A stretch of DNA of 64,000 nt from Psychrosphaera algicola (GTDB taxonomy: Bacteria > Pseudomonadota > Gammaproteobacteria > Enterobacterales > Alteromonadaceae): assembly GCF_028401425.1 (NCBI RefSeq), contig NZ_JAQOMS010000002.1, forward strand, positions 2,604,001 to 2,668,000, written 5' to 3'. Below are positions 20,897 through 31,879 of the stretch, piece after piece; the first letter of the stretch is position 1; every line of letters starts with the position of its first letter. Below the pieces are notes generated by a model. The model saw nothing but the letters and a program-made list of their open reading frames with translations, had not been told where the DNA came from and ran no database searches. Made by a program: the position numbers and the translations under genes.

Positions 20897-22303
20897 TTAT
20901 TTAGCTCCTGAAACAACAACAGTATTTTTACTGTCTGACGAAGTTGAATGAGTTTGGTTGGATTCTTTGACCTGTAACTCTGTGATCAATTTTTGGTATG
21001 CCGCATCGGTTATCAGGTAGCGTTTCATCAACAACCCAACGAAGTAGTGAAACACACCGGGAATTATAGTTAGCATTAGCGCTATCCCCGTTAAGGTAAA
21101 TTCACTCTGCTGTTGGGAAGGGTTATAATTAAAGTACGCGAGTAACCATCCTACGATAGCTCCGGCAATACCCATACCGGCTTTTTGGAAAAAGGAAATA
21201 CCACCAAATGCCAGCCCCGCGACTCGCTTATCAGTTTTATTGTGCCCATAGTCCACGGCTTCAGTAATCGCAGACCAGAATACTGGGGCATGCAAATCCA
21301 CCACAAATGAGATTATAAAATAGAAAATAAAGGCTAAGAAAATGTCGTTTGGCCCCACCAAAAAGTACATTGCAAAACTGATAACACCTACAGCCATTTG
21401 GCTATATCGAAACAACTTAATCTTACAAAAGCGCTTTGTTATCCAAGTTGAAGCAACCATAGAAAGGATTGCGGCACTTACGCCAGTCGCTAAAAAGGCG
21501 GATTGAATACTGGTATCACCACCTAAATAATATTTTGCATAATAAAGTGCTACCGAACCACGCACGACATAGCCAATCGTTCCGAGAATGCAAACACCTG
21601 CTAAGATGAGCCATTGGTCATTTTTCAACAATAAGGTGAATTGTTCCTTAAGTGGTTTTTCGTCAACCTGATGTTCCAATCGTTCTTTAGTTGTAGCAAA
21701 ACAAAAGACAAACATTACTACCGCTAATACTGACATTATACCCATCGCAAATTGATATCCTAGTGCCATATTGCCTTGCCAGTAGTCTGCCGCCGCAACT
21801 TTAGGTACGATAATCGTGACTAAAAACGCTGCAATTTTTGCAAAAAATAACCGATATCCATTTGCTGAAAGCCGCTCCTTTGGATCTGAGGTCATAACAC
21901 CGATAAGTGAGATATAAGGTATGGTCACTGACGTAAACATTAGCGTAACAAAAATGTAGGTTGAATAGGCCCACATTAGTTTTGCGTTGTAATCGCCGTC
22001 AGGAGTACTAAACGTAAGAAATACCGAAATTCCAAACGGCACGGAAAGAAATAAGAAGTAAGGGCGATAGCGGCCCCAACGTGTCGTGTATTTGTCGGTT
22101 ATCATGCCCATTAGTGGGTCACTAATAGCATCCAGTAACCTTACTGATAGAAATAAGATAGCCATATCTGTAGGTTTTAAACCAAATACATCGGTATAGA
22201 AGAATGAGATGATTAACATCATCGAAGATATCACCACATTAACGGCCATATCGCCGGCGCCAAAACCGACTTTCTCTAGATAAGATAATTTTTGTGAACT
22301 CAT
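20897..22303 (-). CDS. GPH/MFS-type glycoside:cation symporter
   Basis: 468 residues, intact, 12 membrane segments. The N-terminus LSYLEKVGFGAGDMAVN and the loop RLLDAISDPLMGMITDKYTTRWGRYRPY are the signature of the glycoside-pentoside-hexuronide family (MelB, XynP). Members move oligosaccharides or pentosides with sodium or protons across the inner membrane. As first gene of an operon with a cytoplasmic GH43 and a GH127, and with a putative operator 81 bases upstream, it most likely imports arabinooligosaccharides. The exact substrate is inferred from context only. Confidence 0.87.
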   Translation of the reverse strand: MSSQKLSYLEKVGFGAGDMAVNVVISSMMLIISFFYTDVFGLKPTDMAILFLSVRLLDAISDPLMGMITDKYTTRWGRYRPYFLFLSVPFGISVFLTFSTPDGDYNAKLMWAYSTYIFVTLMFTSVTIPYISLIGVMTSDPKERLSANGYRLFFAKIAAFLVTIIVPKVAAADYWQGNMALGYQFAMGIMSVLAVVMFVFCFATTKERLEHQVDEKPLKEQFTLLLKNDQWLILAGVCILGTIGYVVRGSVALYYAKYYLGGDTSIQSAFLATGVSAAILSMVASTWITKRFCKIKLFRYSQMAVGVISFAMYFLVGPNDIFLAFIFYFIISFVVDLHAPVFWSAITEAVDYGHNKTDKRVAGLAFGGISFFQKAGMGIAGAIVGWLLAYFNYNPSQQQSEFTLTGIALMLTIIPGVFHYFVGLLMKRYLITDAAYQKLITELQVKESNQTHSTSSDSKNTVVVSGAK

Positions 22304-22383
22304 GAAGTAACCTGTTTCATACTTTTTATTATTTTGGTACTGGTTGCGAATAAATCCAGCAAGTACATATTACTCTGGTAATA

Positions 22384-22394
22384 TTATCATACAT
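22384..22394. promoter_or_regulatory. Putative GntR operator: TTATCATACAT
   Basis: One of the weaker matches to the shared site (last base differs), 81 bases before the GPH transporter start. The near-identical TTATCATACAA precedes araB and talB. Confidence 0.45.
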
Positions 22395-22556
22395 ATTTAA
22401 ATATGGAAGTAAGTTAGTGTAAGTTTCATATTAATTACACGTTTTAATATTCAAATTTGAGTTCGTGAAATCTATTGATTGCGCTTGTGACATGGCTTAC
22501 AGGGTTGGTAAATTTTATGTTCGGGTTTTCGTAACAAAACAAACAGAGCAGTAAAA

Positions 22557-22981
22557 ATGGCAAAACCTAAACCTATTATAGAAATAATTAGCTACGGGAT
22601 ATATGACAAATGGGATGCAGACGACAAAACATTACCAAAGATTAAACGTTTTACAACAACCGTTGGTGCCGTGATCGATGTGGAATTTGGATTCATTATC
22701 AATATTAAACGGGCAAAAGGGGAAAAATCCGTTACTGCATTTACCACCCTAACATTCCCGATGCTGATGGTCGGATAATGGCGCCATTTGACGGAGAGCA
22801 TTATGTGAAAAGTAACAACTGGGATTTCTATTTGGGCGACACCATTTGGGCCCCGGAACACAATAAGTTAGGTGTTTGGCGTATGACGATAGAATTAGGT
22901 GGAAAGGTCGTAGCGGAACAAAAGTTCAATCTTGTCACCCCCAAAGGGGTCAGATACACTTATTTCAATTTCAAACTTTAG
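22557..22981 (+). CDS. DUF3859-family protein, 3' end altered by a REP-type element
   Basis: The segments KPIIEIISYGIYDKW, HPNIPDADGRIMAPFDGEHY and IWAPEHNKLGVWRMTIELGG match the DUF3859 family of small soluble proteins of unknown function. A single-base frameshift near 22725 (run of A) separates two frames that join as KRAKGEK to RYCIYHPN. After EQKFNLVTPK the frame enters the end of a REP-associated element (GGGGTCAGATACAC at 22946), so the last residues are probably not native. It is an unrelated gene inside the arabinan locus. Confidence 0.65.
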
Positions 22982-23674
22982 TTTGGGTGGATTTTGATAG
23001 GACGCCCCCGTTTTCCTTCCATTACTCTTCGACCTGTTAGTGTTTCAACTTCTAATTTGAAGCGTTCACTGCCTAATGCCATGCTTTTGTTTAATGCTTC
23101 GCGAATATCATGCAATAGTGGTCCATCAACATGGGAACGAAATATCTCCCGATAAGCTTTTAATCTGTCAAACTTATTATCGCCAAGTCTCAAATATAAA
23201 GGGTGAGGGGAGCACAGTTTTGAAACTTTTCCCAGACCATTAATTTGATAACTAGACCATAAATAATTTGCAGGGTCATTAGTTATTTTTGCGCGAACAG
23301 GGTTTAGTTCGATGTATCGATATAATTCCATCAAGTATTTTTCTTCCTGAATTAAACAGGTTTTGTATCTTCCTTCCCATAATGTGCCGCTCCGATTATA
23401 TTTTTTATTAAAATAGGGGACGTAACGGCGTCCAAGACTTTGCATCATCAAACTTACACCATTTGAAAATCTAGGGGTACAAAGTATATGAACATGGTTT
23501 GTCATTAAAACCCAAGCGTGGACATCGACTTTAAACTTTAGAGAATACTCCATTAGCCAGTGACAATACCTTAGCAAAATCGTCGTCGCTTGCGAAACAA
23601 ATTTGTCGGTTGTTTCCTCTCTGAATCACGTGTTGAGGTACATTAATCAAATCTACTCTCGGTAACCTTGCCAT
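22978..23674 (-). CDS. REP-associated tyrosine (Y1) transposase
   Basis: About 231 residues in repaired frame. N-terminus MARLPRVDLINVPQHVIQRG, then the HUH histidines in HAWVLMTNHVHILCTP, then SGTLWEGRYKTCLIQEE with the candidate catalytic Tyr and the downstream YIELNPVRAKI, all typical of RAYT/Y1 transposases that move or copy REP palindromes as single strands. The frame breaks near 23583 in a run of T, joining DDFAK to the main frame. The 5' end of the gene, with its ATG, is duplicated next to it (second copy of the ATG at about 23808). Confidence 0.85.
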
Positions 23675-23905
23675 AGTTTCATCCCTGATTTTATTGGTTT
23701 AGGGAATATAGCTTTATTTCTAAAACAAAGAACCTGTTCCTCATGCATATAATTATGTGTATCTGACCCCAATTTTTATTAATCAAATCTACTCTCGGTA
23801 ACCTTGCCATAGTTTCATCCCTGATTTTATTGGTTTAGGGAATATAGCTTTATTTCTAAAACAAAGGACCTGTTCCTCATGCAAATTATTATGTGTATCT
23901 GACCC
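23642..23905. repeat. Tandem duplication of the transposase 5' end
   Basis: A block of about 128 bases starting ATTAATCAAATCTACTCTCG at 23642 is repeated at 23778, spacing 136, with few differences, and both copies end in GTGTATCTGACCC. It duplicates the first codons of the transposase and the element terminus. Confidence 0.85.
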
Positions 23906-23925
23906 TATATTTGGGGATTTGGGTA

Positions 23926-23950
23926 CAAAAAGCCCGGGCGGACCCGGGCT
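23926..23950 (-). terminator. Terminator of the TonB receptor gene
   Basis: AGCCCGGG-CGGA-CCCGGGCT is a perfect 8-bp GC-rich hairpin; on the minus strand it is followed by TTTTT, 30 bases after the receptor stop. Confidence 0.85.
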
Positions 23951-23980
23951 AAGCACTTTATGTTTTTAAGCCAAAACTAA

Positions 23981-26920
23981 CTACATTGAGTAACGAATAC
24001 CTAGTGCAACCGTGCGACTGTAGTTACCCGTGTAAAAGTTAAACAAGTCCGGTTCCTCGTAGTATTCTTGGTACAATTCATTTGTGATGTTTGTTGCATC
24101 TAACGTAACGGTGACTTGGTCTGTTATGTCATAAGTGAATTGAACATCAATGCTGGTTTCTGGTCGGCGCCAAATAGCCAATGGGTTAGCGAATAAACGC
24201 GCTTCGTTTCTTTGCTTAAATGCTTCGCGATAAACATAAGACCAATTAGCACTGAACTTTTCAGTTTCATACATGACCTTAATATTGTAAGAATCTGGAG
24301 AGACACCAAACATGGGTTCTTCCATAGTTCCAATCGCTTCGCCTGTGGCACTAAATAGCGGGTTTACTTGGCTGGCTTCTAATTGAGTGTAACTCGCTTG
24401 GAAACCTAATCCATTCAGAATGCTTAAGGCAACTCTTCAGGATAATACGTCACACCCACTTCGACGCCTTCTAACGAACCTGTGGCCTCGTTATTAGGTT
24501 GTGACAATACAAATGGGTAATCCGCACCTTCAATACTTATTGAGCGTGTTGTATCGATAAACAAACCGTCGATATCACGCTGGAACCACGTCGTATAGAT
24601 CGCGTTACCTTCGCCAAAGTAATACTCTAGTGAAATATCTAAGTTTGCCGATTCAACCGGTTTTAAATTTGAGTTACCTTGCCAAGCCGTCCCATAACCA
24701 ACATCGGTGACGTCAGGAAAATAGGAGCGCAGCGGGTTAAAGGAACCAAAATCTGGACGTCTAATAGTCTCCGTATAGGCGAAACGTGCCATCCAATCCT
24801 CTAAGAAAGTGTAACGTACAATTGCGGTTGGCAATATCTTGTCACTTTCATGGACGCTTTCTCCTTTACAATAGATGATTGTTGATACATCAAATGCGTT
24901 ATCATCCGCTGGGTTAACCTGAGGATCGCGACATGCTTGAGTATAGGTGCCTTCGGTTTTTACCTCCGAATATCGAGCACCTATGGAACCGTCAAATTCA
25001 CCTATATCCGTATCATAATAAAACTGCGCTTCTGCATAGAATGACAAAGAGGTCTCTTCTGAGTTCATGTTTTCGCTAAGGTTTAGTGAAAATATGGTTG
25101 GAACGCCATTGTCATATAGACGCATATCAGTCGACGCCAACTCAGAAAACCCGAACCCTTCGCGATAAAACTCTCGCTCAGCAAACAAGTGATTGCCATC
25201 ACCAATAACCCATGATTCTGGCACATCAGCTCGGTCGTCAAAAAATTCGTCATTTATAAACGCTAGGTCTTGGTGTGTTCTTTGAATGTCATCACAATAA
25301 AAACCAATGTCATCATTATTACTACAATCCATTCGAGCGCCGCGGCCGGAAGCTATTGCAGTTCTCTGCTCAAATCGAGTTCCAAAGTTGATTTGACTGA
25401 TGCCGCCAAAATCCACCAACCATTCACCATCTAAGGTAAACGTCACAGATTCCCCTTCATCTTTACCACCGTTATCCCAGGCTCTACCAATGGTATAAGC
25501 CTCTGGGTTAGTTAGGTCCGACTCGTCCCATTCCGTTGAAGGATCATCAGGGAAAATCAAGGAAGGCACGCCATTTCCATTGTTAAAATCAACTTCAACA
25601 GTATGGTAGCTAGAACCCATGCATCACCTACGCGATGACGAGGATTCCAACGTGTCGCAAAAACTCACTTTCAAACGTACTTTGCTGATAGACCACCTCT
25701 GACTCAATTTTAAGATCTTCGTTTAAGTCCCATTTTCCGCCCAAAGCGTAAACAAAACTGTCAGTTTTACCCGTACCCGCATCGCCACTGTTAAATCCGC
25801 CTGCGTTGTATACTGTACGTTCCTTAATGACATTGGTACCTTCATATACGGTATAACTGTCATCTAAATTCACAGTGCCATTTGGGTTTACAAACGTGAA
25901 AAATAAACTGTTGAACGATTGCGAACGGTATCCGTTATAAAACGCTTCGAACAAGTATTCAGAGCTGTCGTTTGGTGCAAACTGCAGTGAAATATTTGCT
26001 GCAGGACGTTCCCGTTTACCTGTAAAATCTGAGGCAAATACTGCATCTCTAGCTAAGAAATATTCTTCATCAACGCCACCAACATTAATTGTTGAACCGG
26101 CAGCCGTAGGCAAACCCGCAAGAGTGCCTGGGACCCATGCCGTCATTTCCTGTCCATCGACCACATATGTCGTGTTGATCTGCTGATACGCAGACAATAA
26201 AGGTGAAGATGGGTTTGCTCCTGCAAATGGAACCGCCGCGCCTGAAGTAATGTTTTCATCACGCCAATTCGTTTCAGAATATGAAAGGTTAACAAGCGCG
26301 CCGAATTTTCCTAAACCTGACTCCCAAGTATTGGATACCAAAAAGCTAGCATGAGGATCGGTCGAATCCGCTTGATCTTGATATACCCCTTTTGCTGCCG
26401 CCACAACTTTGACACCGTCGAAGTTAAATGGGCGTTGGGTTCGAACATCAATTTGACCCGCGATACCCGTTTCAACTTGTGAAGCCGAGCGGGTTTTATA
26501 TACATCAACACCAGCTAACAGGGCTGCAGGTGTATCGGCTAACGCGTAGCCACGGCCCGTTGAAATAAAGATCTGCCGGCCATTGATGGTCGTGGTTACG
26601 TCACTTAAACCACGAATTGAAACGGCGTTGGTTTCGCCTGAAGCCCGATCGGTTACCTGTATACCAGGTACACGTTGTAGTGCTTCAACGACATTGTTAT
26701 CGGGAAATTTTCCGATATCTTCCGCAACGATACTATCAACAATTTGAATCTCTTCTCGTTTTAGATCCATCGCTTTTACTAAAGAAGAGCGCATGCCTTT
26801 AATTTCAATTACTTCAATATCGTCACTATCAGTTGCTTCTTCAGCTGCCATTACATAACTCGGCGCTGAGATCATCATTGCGGTTATTACCGCTTTATAT
26901 ATAGTCGAACGCTTAAACAT
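23981..26920 (-). CDS. Carbohydrate TonB-dependent receptor
   Basis: About 979 residues after repair, the size of the TonB-Xanth-Caul group used for oligosaccharide uptake. Signal peptide MFKRSTIYKAVITAMMISAP..., TonB box region IEVIEIKGMRSSL, plug domain (ALQRVPGIQVTDR, SIRGLSDVTTTINGRQ) and a barrel ending NFYTGNYSRTVALGIRYSM with terminal aromatic-type strand. Frames break at about 25660 (run of T), 25615 and 24425. It lies 93 bases downstream of a large lipoprotein GH43 on the same strand, so the pair should bind, cut and import arabinan fragments across the outer membrane. Confidence 0.9.
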
Positions 26921-26985
26921 AAGTTAGTTCTCTCAAATTCATTTTAACTAGGTAGTTGTGTTTATCACTACCGCTGTTTTTTATG

Positions 26986-27004
26986 GCCCACCAGCAAGGT
27001 GGGC
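26986..27004. terminator. Hairpin between GH43 and TonB receptor genes
   Basis: GCCCACC-AGCAA-GGTGGGC is a perfect 7-bp stem just after the GH43 stop; a T-run follows only on the plus strand, so on the minus strand it may attenuate or stabilise an mRNA end. A second stem (GGTAGT with ACTACC) lies at about 26951-26972. Confidence 0.5.
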
Positions 27005-27013
27005 GCTTTTTAG

Positions 27014-30000
27014 TTATTCAGCTAAATTGCCTTCATCAAAAAGCTCTTTAATATCAGTCGCCTCAATGGGCTCTGCAAAAATAACAAGCTCATCAATTAA
27101 GCCATCAAAACTTACGTCCCAATAGTTAATACCTAGTGAGAATTCAGATGAAGATGCGGCAGTAAATACATCTGGAAAGCCATCAAGTTCGTTGGCCAAT
27201 TCACCGTTTAGGTATATCGATAACTTGCCACCATCAACGGTAACCGCAAAGTGAGTCCACGCATCTACTGGGATTTGCACTCCAGAATCACCATCAAACC
27301 ACGCGGTACCTGACCACAACATCGTGTTTCCTGCACCTGGACCATACGGCACGACGCTAAACCAGCTATTTGCGGATGCTGCGCCAAAGAAGGCCGTTGT
27401 GAATTGACTTAAACTGCTTGGTTTCAACCAAAGAGCGAATGAATATGTGTGATCAGTGATCAAGTTATTGGGTAACTTGGCACCAGCGGAACTTCCACCT
27501 GCAATCGAGAAAGCATCTCCAACGATACCTGTGTCATAAATTGTGGCGGCGTCAGTAGGAATTAATCCATTTACCGCAGCTTGACCATCGGCAAAGTTGC
27601 CGGTGCTGTCCGCCAAATTACCTTCAAAACTGAAACGAGCAATTGGACGTGGTGGGCCTTCGGCGATAACTTTAGCGGTGAAGCTTTTGGTTTCGGTTAT
27701 ACCAGCTAAGGAGATAGTCGCAGTTAAAGTTACGTCGACATCTTCATTTCCGCGAGTCGGGCGTGTAACGTAACCAAATTGGTCAATAACCGCTGGATGG
27801 GAAGACTCCCAAACCACACTTGATGCGAACATTCCGGTTCCCGCTAACGGCAAGTCTGCAACAACAAAAGTCAGGTCAGCAGCAATTGATAAGTTTTCTT
27901 TGGCCACGGCTGTCATTTGTGCATCTTCAGTGAACATGTTGTATTCAAGTGCACTTATTTCTTCTTCCGTTAAAGCTTGTGAATAAACTTTTAGTTCATC
28001 AAATTGGGCAACAAGACCTGGATCCCAATAATTGAGTCCTAAAGTAATAATGGAACCATCAGGCTTATCAGTGTGCATGTCTTCTAGACCTTCCGCACTG
28101 CCGACCAGCTTACCGTCATAGAATATTTCTATGGTTCCCTCTTTAAAGGAATAGGCGACATGGTGCCACTCATTGATTGGGTAAGGTACGACACTCGTCG
28201 TCCCGTCAAACCAAGGAAAAGAAGCATCTTCTTCGAGCCAATGTGACCACATCATTAAACCGTCATTCCAACTTGCAGGAAGGAAGGATTGCCAATAGTC
28301 AGCACTTCGGGCAGAAAAAACTGCTGGACGGAAATTGTGTTGTTCTTGTTGGTTTAACCAAAACGACACTGTGTACTCATTGCCTTCAATCACACTTGGA
28401 TCAAGCAAAATACCATAGCTTCCATCGAGGTTAACGGCCTTACCTAGCGGACCATCGACGTAATTTGCAGTGGCCGGGTCACCCGCTACGTTTGCAGCGG
28501 CGACACCATCCGTAAAGGTAACACCTTCATTTGTTAACGTGCCAGATTCAGCTAATGTTTCATCAAAACTGAAATGTGCACGTTTTGGCAAAGCAGACAA
28601 TATAGTCATATTAATCGCTTCTAACGCTTTGACGGTTACAGTTTCAGTGTAAGTTGCCGACTGACCTTTGTAAGTTACGTTTGCTGTAATATCGACTTGT
28701 TGATCACCTAGATCAGACGGACCTTGATATATTGCACCTGAGCGACGAACTAAGTATTCATTGCTCGACGTCCAGCTAACGGTTAAGCCACGTGGGCCAG
28801 TGCCAGCAAGGAGGAAATTGCCGTCAGACAAAATTTCGGTTTCGGTTGGAAAATAATCAGCCATTGCGTTTTGAAAATCGGCTAATAATTCCGCAGGCGT
28901 TTTGTCTTCGAGTTTGTGAGCCCAAATCATTTCGCCAGAAGAACTCATGGCAGAAATAACAGGCTCTAAACGTTCTTCACCCTTGTTCCATTGCCATTTC
29001 ACGACACCGTTATAATTGGTACCGTCAATGGTTATATTTATGAGGCTATCATTTTCCGAAAAAGTATATGTGCCACTTGCTGCACCGGAAATATTACCTT
29101 TAAATACGTGGTTGCCCTGAGATAAATTGATATACAAGGATTGATGTTCTTCGGTATTGGTATCATTTTCATGAAAAATAATACGGTAATCACCTTGAAT
29201 ATCCTGGTTATCAACGTAATTAACACCTTCGATTGGTGCATAGCGATGCGGCGATAAAACTAACCAACCATCACTGTTAACCCACATTTCGTGAACCCGC
29301 ACTGCATGCGCATTTTCATGGGCCTGCTGTTCTACCGGAAAACGCGTATGGGAAACAAATAGGTGTTTATCCAATTCAACGTCATACATTGCTGAATTGT
29401 GGCCCGGTGCGTTATAGCCCCATTCTGTTGCAGTTTCACCTAGCGGAGAGTCGAAATTGAAGCTACCAATAAGTTTAACGCCATAATTGTTGTTAACTCT
29501 AGCATCAATGACGTCACGTCCTTCGGCGTCTAAATATGGCCCATCTGGTGTTTTAGAACGAGCGACCCTGACGTTGTAACCTTCGCCATCGGCAAAACCA
29601 CCGTTTGACCACATTAAATAATAATAATCACTTTTAGGGCTATAAAATACAAATGGCCCTTCCATAGCATTAAAATCACCGCCTGCGAGCTTTTTACCAA
29701 AGCCTTGACCTGCCACAGGCATTCCGGAAGTTTCATCAATATCAAGGACAAAAATACCGCCAGAATAAGAACCGTAAACCATCCACAAACCACCGTCTTT
29801 ATCATAGAAGGTGGTTGGGTCAATCGCATTAGGATGGATGGCAGCATTATATTCTGTCACACCATCCACAGGGTACGTCGCCAATTCACCGTCGCGGTGA
29901 CCCGAGCGTAAAAGATCCCTTTATTGACATATGGACCTTCAATAGAATCCGCTTCTGCCAATCCTAAATAAGAGCGGTGATAACATACTTCGGTGCCGAT

Positions 30001-30465
30001 ATTCGGTTCTTCTGGCTTAGCTTGACCACAATGGTTGTAATAAAACCAAAACTTTCCATTTGGTGCTTGGATTACATTTGCAGCCCAATTACCACTAAAA
30101 TTATCCGTCCAAGCAATACCTTCGGCAATTTCGGTACTATACGTTTGGAATAGAGGGCTTGTGTCTACATTGCCTTCGGTGAGAGATGATACTTCTTGCC
30201 AATTCATTAAATCCGTGGATTTTGCGGCCGCGAGATGGGAGCCAAAAATGTAATACGTGCCATCGACTTTAATGACCGACGGATCATGAACGCCATAGTC
30301 GTTAAATCTTTCACTGTTAGAAATCCCTGCGGTTGGATCAGCTTTAACATAATTTGAGTTGTTAGGTATATTGCTTGTCGAAAAGTCGGTTAGATCTTTT
30401 CCTGATTCGCTACATCCTGACACGGCAATTATGCTGCTCACGATGAGCGCTAATTTTCGTTTCAT
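27014..30465 (-). CDS. Large multidomain GH43 arabinanase lipoprotein with LamG-like domains
   Basis: About 1150 residues. ATG 30465 follows GAGGA; the leader ends VSGC, a lipobox. GH43 residues: YGVHDPSVIKVDGTYYIFG (base Asp), IDPTTFYDKDGGLWMVYGS (Asp), NAMEGPFVFY (acid Glu), GHNSAMYDVELDKHLFVSH, as in Abn2-type (GH43_4-like) arabinanases. A beta domain and atrophied Ig-like domains (AGTGPRGLTVSWTSSNEYL and AGTGMFASSVVWESSHPAV) alternate with two concanavalin/LamG-like domains (about residues 630-800 and 950-1140), each with WLN/WLK and YDGKLVG/YLNGELAN strands. These likely bind glycan. One frameshift at about 29885 (run of T) joins KGIF to LRSGHRDGELATYPVDG. Surface display next to the TonB receptor gene is expected. 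Confidence 0.87.
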
Positions 30466-30568
30466 GTTGATATTCCTCAAGTATAGAACCTGTTATTGTT
30501 ATTTAATTATTACCAAAGGCAATGCAAACTTATTAGAATTGAACAAAGTTTGTAGATTTATTCTGTAA

Positions 30569-30579
30569 TAGTAATACAA
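30569..30579. promoter_or_regulatory. Putative GntR operator: TAGTAATACAA
   Basis: Fits TNGTNNNACNA with one departure from the locus consensus (second base A), 104 bases before the large GH43 gene. Confidence 0.45.
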
Positions 30580-30725
30580 TATTATCAACCTACAATTTTG
30601 TTATTGTATGATTTTTTTCAAAAACATACAGGTTCAAATGATGGTTTTTTATTATTTATTCTTTATTTACAAGACGTTAATTGAGGTTCTAAAGGTAAAT
30701 AATTATTTAGTATATAAATGGTAAT

Positions 30726-30736
30726 TTGTATTACAT
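30726..30736. promoter_or_regulatory. Putative GntR operator: TTGTATTACAT
   Basis: Ten of eleven bases match the perfect palindrome before the permease gene; 45 bases before the secreted GH43 gene at 30781. Confidence 0.5.
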
Positions 30737-30780
30737 ATTTCGATAATATTAAAAAATAGGGTAAATCAAAAGAGGGTATT

Positions 30781-31732
30781 ATGTTTAAAAAGTGTTTATT
30801 TATAGTGTTGGGCGGATTAATGAGTACCGGCCTAATGGCTAAAAATCCAATTGTCACGGATGTATTTACAGCGGATCCAGCCGCATTAGTCGTCGGTGAT
30901 ACAGTGTACTTATATACTGGTCATGACGAAGCACCACATAACGATCGTTTCTTTGAAATGCACGACTGGTTAGCGTTCTATTCAAAAGATATGGTGAACT
31001 GGACATCACATGGCCCTATCATGCGTGCGACTGACTTTAAGTGGGCTAAAGGTGATGCATGGGCAGCGCATATGGTCGAAAAAACGGGACATTTTATTTC
31101 TACACAACAGTTCGTCACAAAGACGATAAACCGGGATTTGCTATTGGTGTCGCAACGTCCAAATCACCGACAGGACCGTTTAAAGATGCGATTGGCAAAG
31201 CCCTGGTAACAGACGATATGACAAAACACACCCCAAATGATTGGGATGACATAGACCCTGCAATCTATATCGAAGAGAACGGCGATACTTACATGTTCTT
31301 TGGTAACTTTATGCCTAAATACGTTAAACTTAAAGACAATATGCTGGAATTAGATGGCGACATTAAAACGTTGGAGTTACCAAACTTTACCGAGGCATTG
31401 TGGGTCCACAAAAAGAACAGTATTATTATGTGTCCTATGCGTGCGAATTCCCTGAAAAAATTTGTTATGCCATGAGTAAATCAATTCACGGCCCATGGGA
31501 ATATAAAGGGATTTTAAATGAAATCGCGGGGAATTCTGAAACGAATCACCAATCGATTATCGAGTTTAAAGGTCAGTCATTTTTCATTTATCACACAGGC
31601 GCTATGCCGCCTAAAGATGGCAAGCCAAGCGGCGGTCGTTTTCGTCGTTCAGTCGCAATTGATCCACTATATTACAATCCAGACGGTACATTAAAACGCG
31701 TTGTAATGACTACGGAAGGTATCGAAAACTAA
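30781..31732 (+). CDS. Secreted GH43 arabinofuranosidase/xylosidase-type enzyme
   Basis: About 316 residues; start behind AGAGGG. Signal peptide MFKKCLFIVLGGLMSTGLMA. GH43 residues: VFTADPAALVVGDTVYLYTG (base Asp), DAWAAHMVEKNGTFYFYTT, DDIDPAIYIEENGDTYMFFG (Asp), ELPNFTEALWVHKKEQYYY (acid Glu). The N-terminal pattern is that of GH43 beta-xylosidase/alpha-L-arabinofuranosidases, different from the exo-arabinanase-like group here. Two frameshifts, near 31083 and 31413, both in runs of A and both repaired by one A. Monocistronic, with its own operator and terminator; probably periplasmic. Confidence 0.85.
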
Positions 31733-31761
31733 AATAATCTCATGTCATTACCAATTAAATT

Positions 31762-31790
31762 AAGCACCGTTTATATCGGTGCTTTTTATT
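31762..31790 (+). terminator. Rho-independent terminator of the GH43 gene
   Basis: AAGCACCG pairs with CGGTGCTT around a 7-base loop, then TTTATT, 30 bases after the stop. Confidence 0.85.
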
Positions 31791-31851
31791 TGGGAGCAAC
31801 ATTAAATTTAGCTTGTACTTAACGACGCTATGTAGAATAATTATTAGCATA

Positions 31852-31862
31852 TTATAATATAA
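31852..31862. promoter_or_regulatory. Putative GntR operator: TTATAATATAA
   Basis: Palindromic arms TTATA/TATAA, 18 bases before the transketolase start. Confidence 0.45.
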
Positions 31863-31879
31863 ATAAGTTAGGTATAACG

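Larger units (their letters stand above)
22946..23905. mobile_element. REP-associated tyrosine transposase element with inverted ends
   Basis: The left end has GGGGTCAGATACAC (22946-22959) and the right end the inverse GTGTATCTGACCCC (23757-23770), repeated as GTGTATCTGACCC at 23893-23905. Between them lies one Y1 transposase gene on the minus strand. The arrangement fits IS200/IS605-like or REPIN-forming RAYT elements. Confidence 0.7.
30466..30780. other. Divergent promoter region between two GH43 genes
   Basis: AT-rich 315-base region holding two candidate GntR operators (30569-30579 and 30726-30736), one nearer to each gene, and between them a stretch TTGTTATTGTATGAT (about 30599) that resembles a degenerate third half-site. 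No gene in it. Confidence 0.5.
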
